From contig JACKER010000008.1 of assembly GCA_020632925.1 (NCBI GenBank), positions 583,323-647,322 on the forward strand: 64,000 bases of DNA, in the 5' to 3' direction. Positions 44,766 to 53,721 of this stretch are shown here, piece by piece; positions within the stretch are counted from its first letter, which is position 1; the number at the start of each line of letters is the position of its first letter. The stretch is from Alphaproteobacteria bacterium (GTDB taxonomy: Bacteria > Myxococcota_A > UBA796 > GCA-2862545). The notes below the pieces were generated by a model. That model was not told where the DNA came from. It did no database searches and saw nothing but the letters and a program-made list of their open reading frames with translations. A program made the position numbers and the translations under genes.

Positions 44766-45499
44766 GTCGAGAGCCCTCCGTCGACGACCAGCTCCGCCCC
44801 GGTCACGTAGCGGGCGCGGTCGGACACCAGGAAGCTCACCGCGTGCGCCACGTCCTCCGCGGTCCCCGGCGAGCCGAGCGGGATGCGCTCGACGAGGGCG
44901 TCGGTGTGGCGGCGGTCGGCGCGAGCGCCCATCCCCGCGTCGATCAGCCCCGGCACCACGGCGTTCACGCGGATCCCGTTCGGCCCGAGCTCGCGCGCGA
45001 GCGTCCGCGTCAGCCCCAGCATCCCCGCCTTGGCCGCGCTGTAGTTGGCCTGGTACGGGCTCGCCCGGAGCCCCGCGACCGAGGCGACGTTCACGATGAC
45101 GCCCTCCTTGCGCGACATCATCGCGCGCGCGGCGGCCCGACAGAGGCGGAAGGTCCCGCCGAGGTTCGTGTCCACGACGTCGGTGAAGCTGCGCTCGTCC
45201 ATCATCAGGAACGGCCCGTCGTCCACGCGGCCCGCGTTGTTCACGAGCACGTCGAGCCGCCCGTGGGTCTTCACGATCGCACGCACCGCGTCCGAGACCG
45301 CGGTCGGGTCGCGCAGATCGAAGGACACCGCCTCCACCTCCCCGCCGGCGGCGCGCAGCTCCTCGCACAGCGCCTCCACCGCCGCCGCGTTGCGACGGTG
45401 GTGCGCGACCACCCGGTACCCGTCGGCCACCAGGGCCCGCGCGATGGCGCTCCCCAGGCCGCCCGAGGCGCCCGTCACCAGCGCCGTCCGCTCGCTCAT
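44762..45499 (-). CDS. fabG: 3-oxoacyl-ACP reductase (FabG-like SDR)
   Basis: A 245-residue short-chain dehydrogenase. The cofactor loop is TGASGGLGSAIA (9-20), NNAG is at 87-90, and the catalytic triad is S140, Y153 and K157 in YSAAK. The length and C-terminal VTGAELVVDGGL are typical of FabG. It would reduce 3-oxoacyl-ACP with NADPH. ATG overlaps the FAD oxidoreductase stop by four bases. Confidence 0.88.
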   Translation of the reverse strand: MSERTALVTGASGGLGSAIARALVADGYRVVAHHRRNAAAVEALCEELRAAGGEVEAVSFDLRDPTAVSDAVRAIVKTHGRLDVLVNNAGRVDDGPFLMMDERSFTDVVDTNLGGTFRLCRAAARAMMSRKEGVIVNVASVAGLRASPYQANYSAAKAGMLGLTRTLARELGPNGIRVNAVVPGLIDAGMGARADRRHTDALVERIPLGSPGTAEDVAHAVSFLVSDRARYVTGAELVVDGGLST

Positions 45500-46935
45500 C
45501 GCAGCCCTCCCAGGATCGCGGCCGCCGCCGTCAGCCCCGTGGTCATCGACGGCAGGAAGCCGCTGCCCGCGTAGGTCCAGCCGCCCACGTGCCACAGCCC
45601 GTCCACCAGCCCGCCGATGGGGGTCCGCCGCGGGCCGCTCTGCGACGGGATCGGGCGGAAGCCGTGGATGCAGCCGCCCGGGTTCGAGGTGTACCGGTGG
45701 AAGGTGCGCGGGGTGGCGACGACCCGCACCACCTCGGCCTCCGCGAGCCACGGCAGCCAGCGTCGGCGCACGCGGTCCACCGCCTGCTCCGCCAGCGCGC
45801 GGTGCCGCTCCTCCTCGTCGAGCGTCGGCTCGGCGCCGATCGTGACCGCCACGACCGCGCCCCCCGCCGGCGCGCAGCCCGGGTCGAGCCGGTGCGGCAG
45901 CACGACCCCGATGTCCTCGAGCCCGCCGTCCTCGGTGGTCGTGCCGTAGGTGCCGCGGAAGAAGGTCTCGTACGGCAGCTCGTCCGGATCGGGGTCGCGG
46001 GACAGGCCGAGCCAGACCTTCACCACGCTCGTGCCGAGAGGCGCCCGCCGGAGCCGGGCCGCGGCGCGACGGTCGGTGTCCCCGGGTGCGAGCAGCTCGC
46101 TCACGGTGTGCGCGGGGGAGCCGTTGACCACGACGACCGAGGCACGCACCTGCTCGCCGCCCTCCAGGACCACGCCCGAAGCCCGTCCCCACTCGGTGAG
46201 CACGCGCACCACCCGCGACCCGACCCGGATCTCCCCGCCGAGCGAGCGCAGCTCGTCCGCCAGCGCGGCGGCGATCGCACCGCTCCCACCGATCGGGTAG
46301 CTCCCGGAGTGGTGGTGGTAGCTGGCGATCATCGTCAGGTACGGGATGGCCGCGAGCTCGTCGCACCCGAGCCCGAGGTAGCAGGAGAGCGACCCCGCGA
46401 TCGCGACCAGGCGCGGATCCTTCAGGTGCGACCGCAGGACCGCGCCGGCGGTGGTGTCCATCAGCTCGGACAGCGGCGGGCGGAGCGGGGGCGGCGGACG
46501 GCCGGCGAGCCGGCACGCGCGGTCGTCGAGCACGGCCGCGTGCACCCGCAGCGCGTGGTCCACCAGCGACCGGAGGCCGGCGCGCTCGCTCGGGAAGGCC
46601 GCCGCCAGGGCCTCGATCCACCCCTCGGTCCCCTGCGGCACGCGCACGTCGTGGTCCGGCCAGCGCTCCCGTCGCAACAGGCTCGGCGCCGCGGTCGCGA
46701 CCCGCCGATCGAGGCCCAGCGCCGACCAGATCTCGCGGTTCGCGCAGCCCGGCTCGGCGGCGTCCAGCAGGTGGAGGCTCGCGTCGAAGCGGTAGGCGCC
46801 GCGCTCGAAGTTGGCCGCGTAGCCCCCGACCGCCTCGCCCGCCTCGAACACCGTCACGCGCAGCCCGCCGCGAGCGAGCCCGATCGCCGCCGCGAGCCCT
46901 CCCAGGCCTCCCCCGACGACCGCCGCGTCGATCAC
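45496..46935 (-). CDS. CrtI/CrtISO-like FAD-dependent oxidoreductase
   Basis: A 479-residue flavoprotein of the phytoene desaturase/carotenoid isomerase/retinol saturase group. The dinucleotide fold is VVGGGLGGLAAAIGLARGG (7-25), and the FAD-linked start of the substrate domain is AVGGYAANFERGAYRFDAS. The C-terminal FAD motif is WHVGGWTYAGSGFLPSM. It would insert, remove or isomerise double bonds in a long conjugated or alkyl chain. Carotenoid genes (crtB, crtE) are absent, so an ACP- or lipid-bound chain is the more likely substrate. It is coupled to both neighbours by 4-base overlaps. Confidence 0.85.
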   Translation of the reverse strand: MIDAAVVGGGLGGLAAAIGLARGGLRVTVFEAGEAVGGYAANFERGAYRFDASLHLLDAAEPGCANREIWSALGLDRRVATAAPSLLRRERWPDHDVRVPQGTEGWIEALAAAFPSERAGLRSLVDHALRVHAAVLDDRACRLAGRPPPPLRPPLSELMDTTAGAVLRSHLKDPRLVAIAGSLSCYLGLGCDELAAIPYLTMIASYHHHSGSYPIGGSGAIAAALADELRSLGGEIRVGSRVVRVLTEWGRASGVVLEGGEQVRASVVVVNGSPAHTVSELLAPGDTDRRAAARLRRAPLGTSVVKVWLGLSRDPDPDELPYETFFRGTYGTTTEDGGLEDIGVVLPHRLDPGCAPAGGAVVAVTIGAEPTLDEEERHRALAEQAVDRVRRRWLPWLAEAEVVRVVATPRTFHRYTSNPGGCIHGFRPIPSQSGPRRTPIGGLVDGLWHVGGWTYAGSGFLPSMTTGLTAAAAILGGLR

Positions 46936-47909
46936 GCGAGGTCCGGCGGCAGCTCGATCTCGTCCCGGGTCGCCCAGCTGTGGCGCTGGGGGTTCACGAA
47001 CAGGCTGCGGTTGGTCACGAACGGGGCGGAGCGCGTGGTCGCCGGCCGGCCATCCACCTCGAAGGTCATGCCGGACTGCGCCCAGGGCAGGTCCAGCACC
47101 GCGAGCGCGCGGCCGCCGACGGCCGCCAGCACCCGCCCGATCGACCGGTCGCCGGCGCGGACCTCCGCCCCCTCGACGAGCGGCTCCTCGGCCTCCATCG
47201 CCGTGAGACGCCGGCGCAGGCCCGCCTCCCGGTGGGCGCGGATCGCGTCGAGCCCGGGGGCGTCCGCGTGCAGGTCGAGCCGCCACGTGAGCTGGAGCTC
47301 GAGCGCGTCCAGCCCGTGGGCGCCCTCCCGCCCGAGCTCGAACACGAAGTTCTCGAAGGCGCACCGCGCCACCGCCTCGTCGGTCGTGCGCACCGGATCC
47401 ATCGGCGCGGCCGCGGCCCACACGGCGGCCAACGTCTCCTCCGCCCGATCGGCGGGTACGATCACCAGGTACCCGTACTCGCCGGTCCGACCCGCGCGGA
47501 TCACGAGCTCGTCGTCGCGCGGCGCGAACGCCCCCAGGTACGGCAGGCCGATCGCCGACGGGCTCGCCCAGGCGCCGAGCACCTCCCAGGCGAACGGGCC
47601 GTCGATGCCGATGACCACGTGGTCCTCGAGCGTTCCGAGATCCGCGAGATCGCCGCGCGGGTCGTCGAGCAGCGTCCACATCGTGCCGCGGAAGGTGCCG
47701 ACCAGCAGGTCCACGGTGGGACGCCCACCGTCGTCGAGCACCAGCCCCTGGCGGAACTGCGCCTCCCGCAGGTCGAGGTTCGTGGCCGACCGCGGCGCCA
47801 GCGCCGCCCGACCGGAGGTGGCGTCCGTCCGCCCCAGCGCCAGGCCCTCGCGCACGCCGATCCCGACGCGGTGACGGATGGCGTCGAGCTGGTCCTGCAG
47901 GGCGGTCAC
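46932..47909 (-). CDS. GcvT/YgfZ-like folate-fold protein
   Basis: A 325-residue protein with the layout of the aminomethyltransferase (GcvT) family: an N-terminal folate-binding-like domain (ATNLDLREAQFRQGLVLDDG), a central GEYGYLVIVPADRA block, EGAHGLDALELQLTWRLD, and a C-terminal barrel around GRSIGRVLAAVGGRALAVL (approximate). The YgfZ-specific KGCYxGQ motif is absent. Within an acyl-chain operon its task is unknown; one-carbon transfer or demethylation of a chain-bound group is possible. It overlaps the ACP stop and the FAD oxidoreductase start by four bases each. Confidence 0.65.
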   Translation of the reverse strand: MTALQDQLDAIRHRVGIGVREGLALGRTDATSGRAALAPRSATNLDLREAQFRQGLVLDDGGRPTVDLLVGTFRGTMWTLLDDPRGDLADLGTLEDHVVIGIDGPFAWEVLGAWASPSAIGLPYLGAFAPRDDELVIRAGRTGEYGYLVIVPADRAEETLAAVWAAAAPMDPVRTTDEAVARCAFENFVFELGREGAHGLDALELQLTWRLDLHADAPGLDAIRAHREAGLRRRLTAMEAEEPLVEGAEVRAGDRSIGRVLAAVGGRALAVLDLPWAQSGMTFEVDGRPATTRSAPFVTNRSLFVNPQRHSWATRDEIELPPDLA

Positions 47910-48193
47910 GCGAGCTCCTGGCGGGCCAGCACGAGGTCCACGATGGTGTTGATGGTCCGCAGGTGCGGCACGCTCTCCACGCGCGACTCGTGCATCCGCA
48001 CGCCGAAGCGGTTCTCGAGGGCCACGGCGACCTCGACCGCGTCGATGGAGTCGAGCCCGTGCCCGCTGCCGAACAGGGGCGCGTCGGGGTCCAGGTCGTG
48101 CGGCTCGACCTCGAGCAGGAGGTGCTCGACCAGCAGGCGCTGCACCTCGTCCACGGCCGCCGTGCGGCGCGCCAGGCGCTCCTCGTCGTTCAT
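47906..48193 (-). CDS. Acyl carrier protein
   Basis: A 95-residue ACP. The phosphopantetheine site is GHGLDSIDAVE, with Ser49 as the attachment residue, in the usual position after helix I. Helix II (AVEVAVALENRFGV) and the C-terminal helix are clear. It is likely the carrier of the chain made by the KS/CLF, FabG, FabZ and FabD proteins of this operon. No phosphopantetheinyl transferase is in the window. Confidence 0.92.
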   Translation of the reverse strand: MNDEERLARRTAAVDEVQRLLVEHLLLEVEPHDLDPDAPLFGSGHGLDSIDAVEVAVALENRFGVRMHESRVESVPHLRTINTIVDLVLARQELA

Positions 48194-50211
48194 CGCTGCC
48201 CTCGCGGCGACTCGATAGCACGGTCGGTGGCGGCGAACAGCAGCGCACAGACCACGCCCTCCGACCCCGCGACGACGAGGACCGTGGCCGCCCGGCCCGC
48301 CCGAATCCACTCGACCGCCGCCGCGCAGGCCAGCGCTCCCGAGGCCGCTGGCGCGTGGCCCAGCTTCGAGACCACCGCCGCGTCGATCACGCGATCCGGC
48401 GTGGTCCCACCGAGGGCCTCCGCCACCACTGCTTCGAGCGCCGTCCCGGTGGCCTCGCCGGCGAGCACCACCGGACCCGGGCGGCGGCACAGGACCAGCG
48501 CGGACGCTGCGCCGACGGGAGGCGCGGGCAGCTCACCGGCCTCCGCGCGATCGCGGGAGAGGTGGCCCACCTCGTCCGCCCCCGCGGCGACGACCCCGGC
48601 GAGCTCGGCGTGCTGGCGCAGCAGCCGGGCGGCGGCGAGGACCGCCTGGGCCCCCGCGTCGCGCTCTCCCCACACGGTGAGGTTCGGGCCGCGCACCTGC
48701 GACGCCGTCGCCGCCACCCCCGCGGGCGCGTTGAGCACCATGCGCCCGAAGGCCGCAGCGGACGCGCGCGCCGGGCCGTCCTGGTCGCAGGAGTCGACGA
48801 AGCGCCGGATCGAGCTCTGCGGCCCGTCGGACATGCCGACGACCAGCCCCACGTCGTCGAGGGTGCCCTGCAGCCCCGCGTCCGCCAGCGCGGCGCCGAC
48901 CGCCTGGCCGAGCAGCGCGCTCACGGGGTCCGCGCGCGGCACCCGCACCCTCGGCGCCACCGGCGGCTCGCCGACGGGCTCGAGCGCGTGGCCCGCGGAG
49001 CTCCCGAACGGCCCGACCGCGCCCACCCCTGCGACGTAGACCGGCTCCGACGGCCGCTCCGCGCGCGGACGCGGTTCGAGGCCGAGCGCGACGGTCACGT
49101 TGGTCCCGCCGAAGGCCGCGCTGTGCGACAGCGCCACCCGGCACGGGTGGGGGCGCGCGACGGGGACGGTGTCCGCGGGCGCGATCCGGCGCGCCGGCAC
49201 GCTGCGCAGGCTCGGGGGGAGGACCTGGCGCCGCAGCCCCCAGAGCGCCACGATGGCCTCGAGCACGCCCGCCGCGCCCTGGGTGTGGCCGAGCTGCGAC
49301 TTGGTGGCGGACACGGGCACCTGGCCGAGGACCTCGCGAACGGCGTGGGTCTCCGCGGGGTCGTTGGCCTCGGTGCCCGTCCCGTGCGCGTTGTACGCGT
49401 CGACCTCGTCGGGTCGCAGCCCGGCGTCGGCCAGCGCGGCGCGCAGCGAGCGGCCCATCCCCTCGCCGCGCGGATCGGGCGAGGTCACGTGGTAGGCGTC
49501 GCAGGAGCCGCCCCAGCCCAGCAAATGCCCGAGCGCGGGCCCATCGCCCGCCGCGAGCAGCACGGCGCCGCCACCCTCGCCCAGCGCCATCCCGAAGTGT
49601 TCGCCGAACGGCGCGCACCGCCCCCGGGCCAGCGCGCCCACCGAGTGGAAGCCCGCGAACAGCCAGGGGTGGACGGAGTCCGCGCCGACGACGAGCGCCC
49701 GGTCGGCGACGCCCTCCCGGAGCAGGTCCGCCGCCAGGCCCAGCGCGTGGCCGCCGGACGCGCAGGCCGTGCTCGCGGTCGTGATCAGGCGCACCCCGAG
49801 CGCGGCGGCCAGCGTGCGGCCGAAGCCCGCGAAGGCGCCCCCGCGCCGGAGCCTCGCCGCGGTCGTCGGATCGGTGGTGCGCAGGCGGTCGTAGCGCTGG
49901 TGGAGGTCGGCCGCCCCCGCGCTGGTCGCGCACACCAGCACGGTCCGCGCGAGCTGGTCCGCGTCGCACCCCGCGAGCGCCGCCCGGCCCGCCGACACCC
50001 CGTAGGCCAGGGCGGGATCCTCCTGCCCGGTCGCGCGCAGCGCCTCCGCCACCTGCTCGGCCGAGAACGCGCTGGCGACGCACCCGGGGAGGCCGTCCAC
50101 CGCGAAGCGCTCGACGTCGACGAACCCGTCGCGCCCCGCCTCGATCGCGTCCCACAGCGCGTCCGGCGTGGTCCCGAGCGGCGTGTGGACCCCGACCGCG
50201 AGCACCCTCAC
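48190..50211 (-). CDS. Fused ketosynthase / chain-length-factor protein
   Basis: A 673-residue protein with two FabF-type thiolase folds. The first (about 1-380) is an active ketosynthase: Cys150 in TTASTACASGGHA, His276 in AYNAHGTGTEANDP and His309 in SQLGHTQGAAG. The second (about 390-660) aligns with a KS but has Arg517 where the Cys should be (TVWGERDAGAQ) while keeping VSKLGHAPAASG, as expected for a chain-length factor. In aryl polyene and type II PKS systems KS and CLF are separate, adjacent genes; here they are one chain. GTG overlaps the sulfotransferase stop by four bases. Confidence 0.85.
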   Translation of the reverse strand: MRVLAVGVHTPLGTTPDALWDAIEAGRDGFVDVERFAVDGLPGCVASAFSAEQVAEALRATGQEDPALAYGVSAGRAALAGCDADQLARTVLVCATSAGAADLHQRYDRLRTTDPTTAARLRRGGAFAGFGRTLAAALGVRLITTASTACASGGHALGLAADLLREGVADRALVVGADSVHPWLFAGFHSVGALARGRCAPFGEHFGMALGEGGGAVLLAAGDGPALGHLLGWGGSCDAYHVTSPDPRGEGMGRSLRAALADAGLRPDEVDAYNAHGTGTEANDPAETHAVREVLGQVPVSATKSQLGHTQGAAGVLEAIVALWGLRRQVLPPSLRSVPARRIAPADTVPVARPHPCRVALSHSAAFGGTNVTVALGLEPRPRAERPSEPVYVAGVGAVGPFGSSAGHALEPVGEPPVAPRVRVPRADPVSALLGQAVGAALADAGLQGTLDDVGLVVGMSDGPQSSIRRFVDSCDQDGPARASAAAFGRMVLNAPAGVAATASQVRGPNLTVWGERDAGAQAVLAAARLLRQHAELAGVVAAGADEVGHLSRDRAEAGELPAPPVGAASALVLCRRPGPVVLAGEATGTALEAVVAEALGGTTPDRVIDAAVVSKLGHAPAASGALACAAAVEWIRAGRAATVLVVAGSEGVVCALLFAATDRAIESPRGQR

Positions 50212-51305
50212 CGGCGCCTCCCCGGTCCGCGCCCGACCGTGGCCCACAGCGCATCGAGGTCGCCCAGCCGCTCCCCCACGCGTCGCGGGTCGATGCCGAA
50301 CCACCGGAGCTCGGCCACCGGGCCCGGGACCCGACGACGCGCCCGAGCCGCCGCCTCGCGCCAGGCCGCGCGCACGTCGCCCGAGGGCCGGTCGCCCAGC
50401 CGCTCCGCGAGGCCCTCCAACACCGACACCGGGTCCATCACCAACCCGTCGTACCCGACCCGCACCGCGCGGTCCGCCGGCAACGTCGCCCAGGCGGCCT
50501 CGGCCTCGCGGTACAGCGCGCAGCTCTGCTCGAACAACAGCCCGTACCGCCGGTCCTGGCGCACCGGTCGCGGCTCGCCCCGACGCCACGCGTGCTCCGC
50601 CAGCGCGAGCCGGCTCGCGACGGCCTCCGCGGGGTGCCGCACCAGCATCACGAAGCGCGCGTCGGGGAAGCGGGCCGCGAGCGTCCGCAGCCAGCCCGTG
50701 AAGTGCGGGTTCTTCGACAGCCACGTGCTCCCTGCGGGGAACAGCGGGAGCAGCGAGCCCACGCAGCGGGCGTACCACCGCATCACGGCGTCGCGCTCCT
50801 CGGCCGGCAGGTGGTCGCCGAACCAGTAGCGGCGGGTCGCGCCGGGGTCGCCGGTCAGCAGCTCGAGGGTAGGGGAGGCGCCCGCGTGCAGCAGGAGCCA
50901 GTCGTCCTCCTCGGGCAGCGCCAGGCCGGTCTCGTGGCGGTCGGCCCAGCCCCCGAGCCAGCGACGCTCCGCTCGAGCCGCGAGCGCCCGCGCACGGCTG
51001 GAGCGACCCAGCGCCGACGCCGCCCGCTGCAGGCTCGCGGAGGGGAGCAGGAGCTGGCGTGCGGTGGGGGTCGCGTACCGGGGATCGAGCGCCAGCAGCC
51101 GGTGCAGGAAGGTCGTGCCGCTGCGGGGGTGCCCGACGACGAAGGTCGGCGCGCGCACCGGGAGCGGTCGATCGAGGCGCTGACCGAGCCGCACGGCGAG
51201 CTCGACGGCGGGCCACCCGAGCCCGAGCGCGAGCAGCAGGCGCCGGTCGACGGGCTCGTCCACCGCGCGGCCCGCTACCGCCGTCACCACCGCGCGCCAG
51301 GTCAC
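50208..51305 (-). CDS. PAPS-dependent sulfotransferase family protein
   Basis: A 365-residue protein of the sulfotransferase fold. The 5'-phosphosulfate loop is FVVGHPRSGTTFLHRLL (about 55-71). The 3'-phosphate-binding segment is FVMLVRHPAEAVASRLAL, with Arg and Ser. The length and the RSGTTF form fit the cytosolic/lipid-type family seen near lipid and glycolipid genes. It would transfer sulfate from PAPS to a hydroxyl of the chain or of the sugar added by the adjacent glycosyltransferase. No PAPS-synthesis genes are in the window. Confidence 0.82.
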   Translation of the reverse strand: MTWRAVVTAVAGRAVDEPVDRRLLLALGLGWPAVELAVRLGQRLDRPLPVRAPTFVVGHPRSGTTFLHRLLALDPRYATPTARQLLLPSASLQRAASALGRSSRARALAARAERRWLGGWADRHETGLALPEEDDWLLLHAGASPTLELLTGDPGATRRYWFGDHLPAEERDAVMRWYARCVGSLLPLFPAGSTWLSKNPHFTGWLRTLAARFPDARFVMLVRHPAEAVASRLALAEHAWRRGEPRPVRQDRRYGLLFEQSCALYREAEAAWATLPADRAVRVGYDGLVMDPVSVLEGLAERLGDRPSGDVRAAWREAAARARRRVPGPVAELRWFGIDPRRVGERLGDLDALWATVGRGPGRRR

Positions 51306-52414
51306 CCGGCACCGAGCACGAGGTCCGCGGCGAGGGGCGCGCCGTCCACCAGCGTAGCGCCGACCGACGCCGCCGCCCGTCGGAACGCGGGGTCGCCGAG
51401 CACCGCGACCATCGCGGCCCGCAGCTGCTCCTCGGTCGAGCGATCCCAGGACACCACCCGGCCCGCGCCCAGCGCCTCCACCCGCGCCGCCACCACCGGC
51501 TGGTCGTAGCGGGTGGGTGCGAGCACCATCGGGACGCCGGCGACGAGCGCCTCGTGGACCGAGCTCTGGCCACCGTGCCCCACCAGCAGGTCCGCGTGCG
51601 CCAGCAGCCCGGGCAGCGGCGCCCAGCGCTCGTGGCACACCCCCTCGGGGAGGTCCAGCTCGGCGTCGGCCACGACCAGCACCGACCCCAGCGACGCCGC
51701 CGCGCGCGCCGTCCGCTCGAGGAAGGCCCGGCCCATCGCCCCCGTCAGCGTCCCCAAGCTCAGCACGATGCGCGGCGACGGCCCCCACGGCTCGACCTCC
51801 ATCTCCCGACGCACGAGGAGCGCCCCGACGAGCGTGTCCCCCTCGCGCAGATCGGCGCTCGGACCCAGGAACGCGGCCGAGGACGCCACGATCGTGCCGT
51901 GGGGCGACCGCAGCGGCCAGGGCAGCGGCTCGGTCCCCGCCGCCCGCATGAACTGCCCGATCCGCTGGTCCACCCACCCCTCCAGCATCGGGAGCACCCG
52001 CCACGGGCGCGTGAGCAGGATGGGCGTCACGTGGACGCAGACCCAGGGGACCCCGGCCAGCCGCGCGCCGACGGCCCCGGCGAGGCAGTTCTGCTCGACC
52101 ACCACGACGTCGGGGCGCTCCGCCTCGATCGCGGCACGCACCGCCGGGAGCATCCGCTCGGCCGCGCCCACCAGGAGCTCGTCGAAGTACCGCCGGAAGG
52201 CCGCGCCCGGACGCTCGTTCGTGGGCCGACCCTCCTCGGGCCCGGGCCCTCCGGTCGCGTGCAGGGTTGCGCCCGCGGGCAGGAGGTGGTCCGCCAGGGC
52301 CTCGTGCGCGACCCAGGACACGTCGTGCCCGCGCCGGTCCAGCTCGGCGGCGATCGCGCAGAGCGGGGCAGCGTGCCCCCAAGCCGGCAGGGTGGTGAAC
52401 AGGACGCTGCTCAT
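51302..52414 (-). CDS. GT1-family glycosyltransferase (UGT/macrolide or CrtX-like)
   Basis: A 370-residue GT-B protein. The N-terminal acceptor-side Rossmann domain starts SSVLFTTLPAWGHAAPL, with a His in the place of the catalytic base. The C-terminal donor signature is LVGHGGQSSVHEALVAGVP followed by MVLAPTRYDQ, typical of UDP/dTDP-sugar transferases acting on macrolides, flavonoids and carotenoids (CrtX). It lies 5 bp after the lipoprotein stop and overlaps the sulfotransferase by four bases. It probably decorates the product of this operon. Confidence 0.85.
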   Translation of the reverse strand: MSSVLFTTLPAWGHAAPLCAIAAELDRRGHDVSWVAHEALADHLLPAGATLHATGGPGPEEGRPTNERPGAAFRRYFDELLVGAAERMLPAVRAAIEAERPDVVVVEQNCLAGAVGARLAGVPWVCVHVTPILLTRPWRVLPMLEGWVDQRIGQFMRAAGTEPLPWPLRSPHGTIVASSAAFLGPSADLREGDTLVGALLVRREMEVEPWGPSPRIVLSLGTLTGAMGRAFLERTARAAASLGSVLVVADAELDLPEGVCHERWAPLPGLLAHADLLVGHGGQSSVHEALVAGVPMVLAPTRYDQPVVAARVEALGAGRVVSWDRSTEEQLRAAMVAVLGDPAFRRAAASVGATLVDGAPLAADLVLGAG

Positions 52415-52419
52415 GCCCG

Positions 52420-53679
52420 CTACTGGAGCGTCGGCCCCGTGTCCACGACCTCGAACGCGTCGCCCGGGATCTGGGACAGGGCCGCCAGCGCGCTGTCGTC
52501 CCACCGCGGGTCGGGCGCGCCCGAGATGTACCAGTCCGAGCCGTTGTCGGCGACGAACATCCCGTACCGCTTCATGGCGGCGCACAGGACCTGCACCTCG
52601 GTGGACAGGGCGGAGCAGTCGTAGGTCGCGCGCATCCGGAACCGCGCCCCCATGGGCGGATCGTTCGGGCACTGCGAGGGGCTGCACGGCGACGCGGCGT
52701 GGGTGGCCGGGTGGATGTAGCCCGCCTGGCTGTTGCCGACGGTGAAGCGCAGCGCGTGGTCGACGACGCCCGAGGCCACCTCCTCGTACTTCACGAGTCC
52801 GGGGTAGATCGGCAGCCCCGCGGCGTCCGCGCTGGTCCAGCCGTCGGGACGCAGCGCGTTGGTGCCCAGGTCGAAGAACGCCCCGCTCCCCGCGGTCCAG
52901 TTCCCGTTGGGCAGCGGCCAGGTGTTCCAGGTCTCCCACAGCTCGCACGCGTCCCGGTCGACGACGAGCACGTGCCGGTCGCCGTTGCCCTGCGGTCCGC
53001 CCTCGATCGGGGGATCGGGCGGGATCGGGTACGGCCCGGGGTCGCTCTCGGCCGCGTAGCCGAAGCCGATGGGGACGAGCGCCTGGTCCCCCTCGACCTC
53101 CACGAACGGGATGCCGTTGGGGGCGCCGGCCCAGCGGGTGCCGAAGTCCGCGTGCAGCCCGGTGGTCCGACCGACGCTGGTGACGAAGCCCGCGGAGTTC
53201 GGGTGCAGCGGGGCCGCGCTGATGTCGGTGTTCCAGGGGTTGCTCGCGGGGAAGATCTCGCAGGACAGGGTCGTCCAGGTCCGGACCTGGCTCAGCCGCG
53301 ACGCGGCGCCCCCGACCACCACGGCCTGCCACGCCGTCCCGTCGGGGGGCTTGGGCAGGTCGACGAAGGCAACTCCGTCGGCGTCGGCTCGCACCCGCCT
53401 CGCGAGCGTGAGCGGCGGCACGAGATCGAGGCACTGCCCGCCGAGCTGCGCCGGGCACGGCCCAGCCCCCTCGCCCGCCGCGCTCTGCGCGAACCACACC
53501 CAGGCCCCCACGGGCGCGCCGGTGGCCAGCAGCTCCACCCGATCGGAGGTGGCGTGCATCTCGAGCTGGAGCAGCGCGCCGAGCTGGAGCTCGCCGAGGT
53601 CCTGCGCCTCCAGGAACGGCACGTCGTCCTCGGCGGCGGCGCAGCCGACCGCGAGCAACGTCGGAACGAGCAGCCTCAT
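52420..53679 (-). CDS. Secreted lipoprotein, NPWN-motif family
   Basis: A 419-residue product with a lipobox leader RLLVPTLLAVGC. The mature protein has an N-terminal beta domain (about 20-140) and a larger domain starting FPASNPWNTDISAAPLHPNS; this block occurs in uncharacterised secreted bacterial proteins. An aromatic/His-rich core follows (YIHPATHAAS, DWYISGAPDPRW) with several cysteines. No catalytic residues are certain. It is the first gene of the operon, with GGGGGG 5 bp before the ATG and a TAGGAT box further up, and it may bind or process the exported product. Confidence 0.65.
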   Translation of the reverse strand: MRLLVPTLLAVGCAAAEDDVPFLEAQDLGELQLGALLQLEMHATSDRVELLATGAPVGAWVWFAQSAAGEGAGPCPAQLGGQCLDLVPPLTLARRVRADADGVAFVDLPKPPDGTAWQAVVVGGAASRLSQVRTWTTLSCEIFPASNPWNTDISAAPLHPNSAGFVTSVGRTTGLHADFGTRWAGAPNGIPFVEVEGDQALVPIGFGYAAESDPGPYPIPPDPPIEGGPQGNGDRHVLVVDRDACELWETWNTWPLPNGNWTAGSGAFFDLGTNALRPDGWTSADAAGLPIYPGLVKYEEVASGVVDHALRFTVGNSQAGYIHPATHAASPCSPSQCPNDPPMGARFRMRATYDCSALSTEVQVLCAAMKRYGMFVADNGSDWYISGAPDPRWDDSALAALSQIPGDAFEVVDTGPTLQ

Positions 53680-53696
53680 GGTTCCCCCCGACGCGA

Positions 53697-53702
53697 ATCC
53701 TA
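53697..53702 (-). promoter_or_regulatory. Candidate -10 box of the chain-synthesis operon
   Basis: TAGGAT on the minus strand, 17 bp upstream of ATG 53679. It is only 13 bp from the -10 box of the divergent radical SAM operon, so the two promoters overlap. Confidence 0.4.
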
Positions 53703-53715
53703 CCAGCCGCCGGGA

Positions 53716-53721
53716 TATCGA
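53716..53721 (+). promoter_or_regulatory. Candidate -10 box of the radical SAM operon
   Basis: TATCGA, five bases before ATG 53727, without a ribosome site between, again suggesting a leaderless mRNA. Its -35 region would fall on the -10 box of the opposite operon. Confidence 0.4.

Noticed and set aside
45496..46935. A carotenoid biosynthesis cluster
   Set aside because: Only a CrtI-like protein and a CrtX-like glycosyltransferase are present; phytoene synthase, GGPP synthase and cyclase genes are missing, and the neighbours are fatty-acid-type enzymes.
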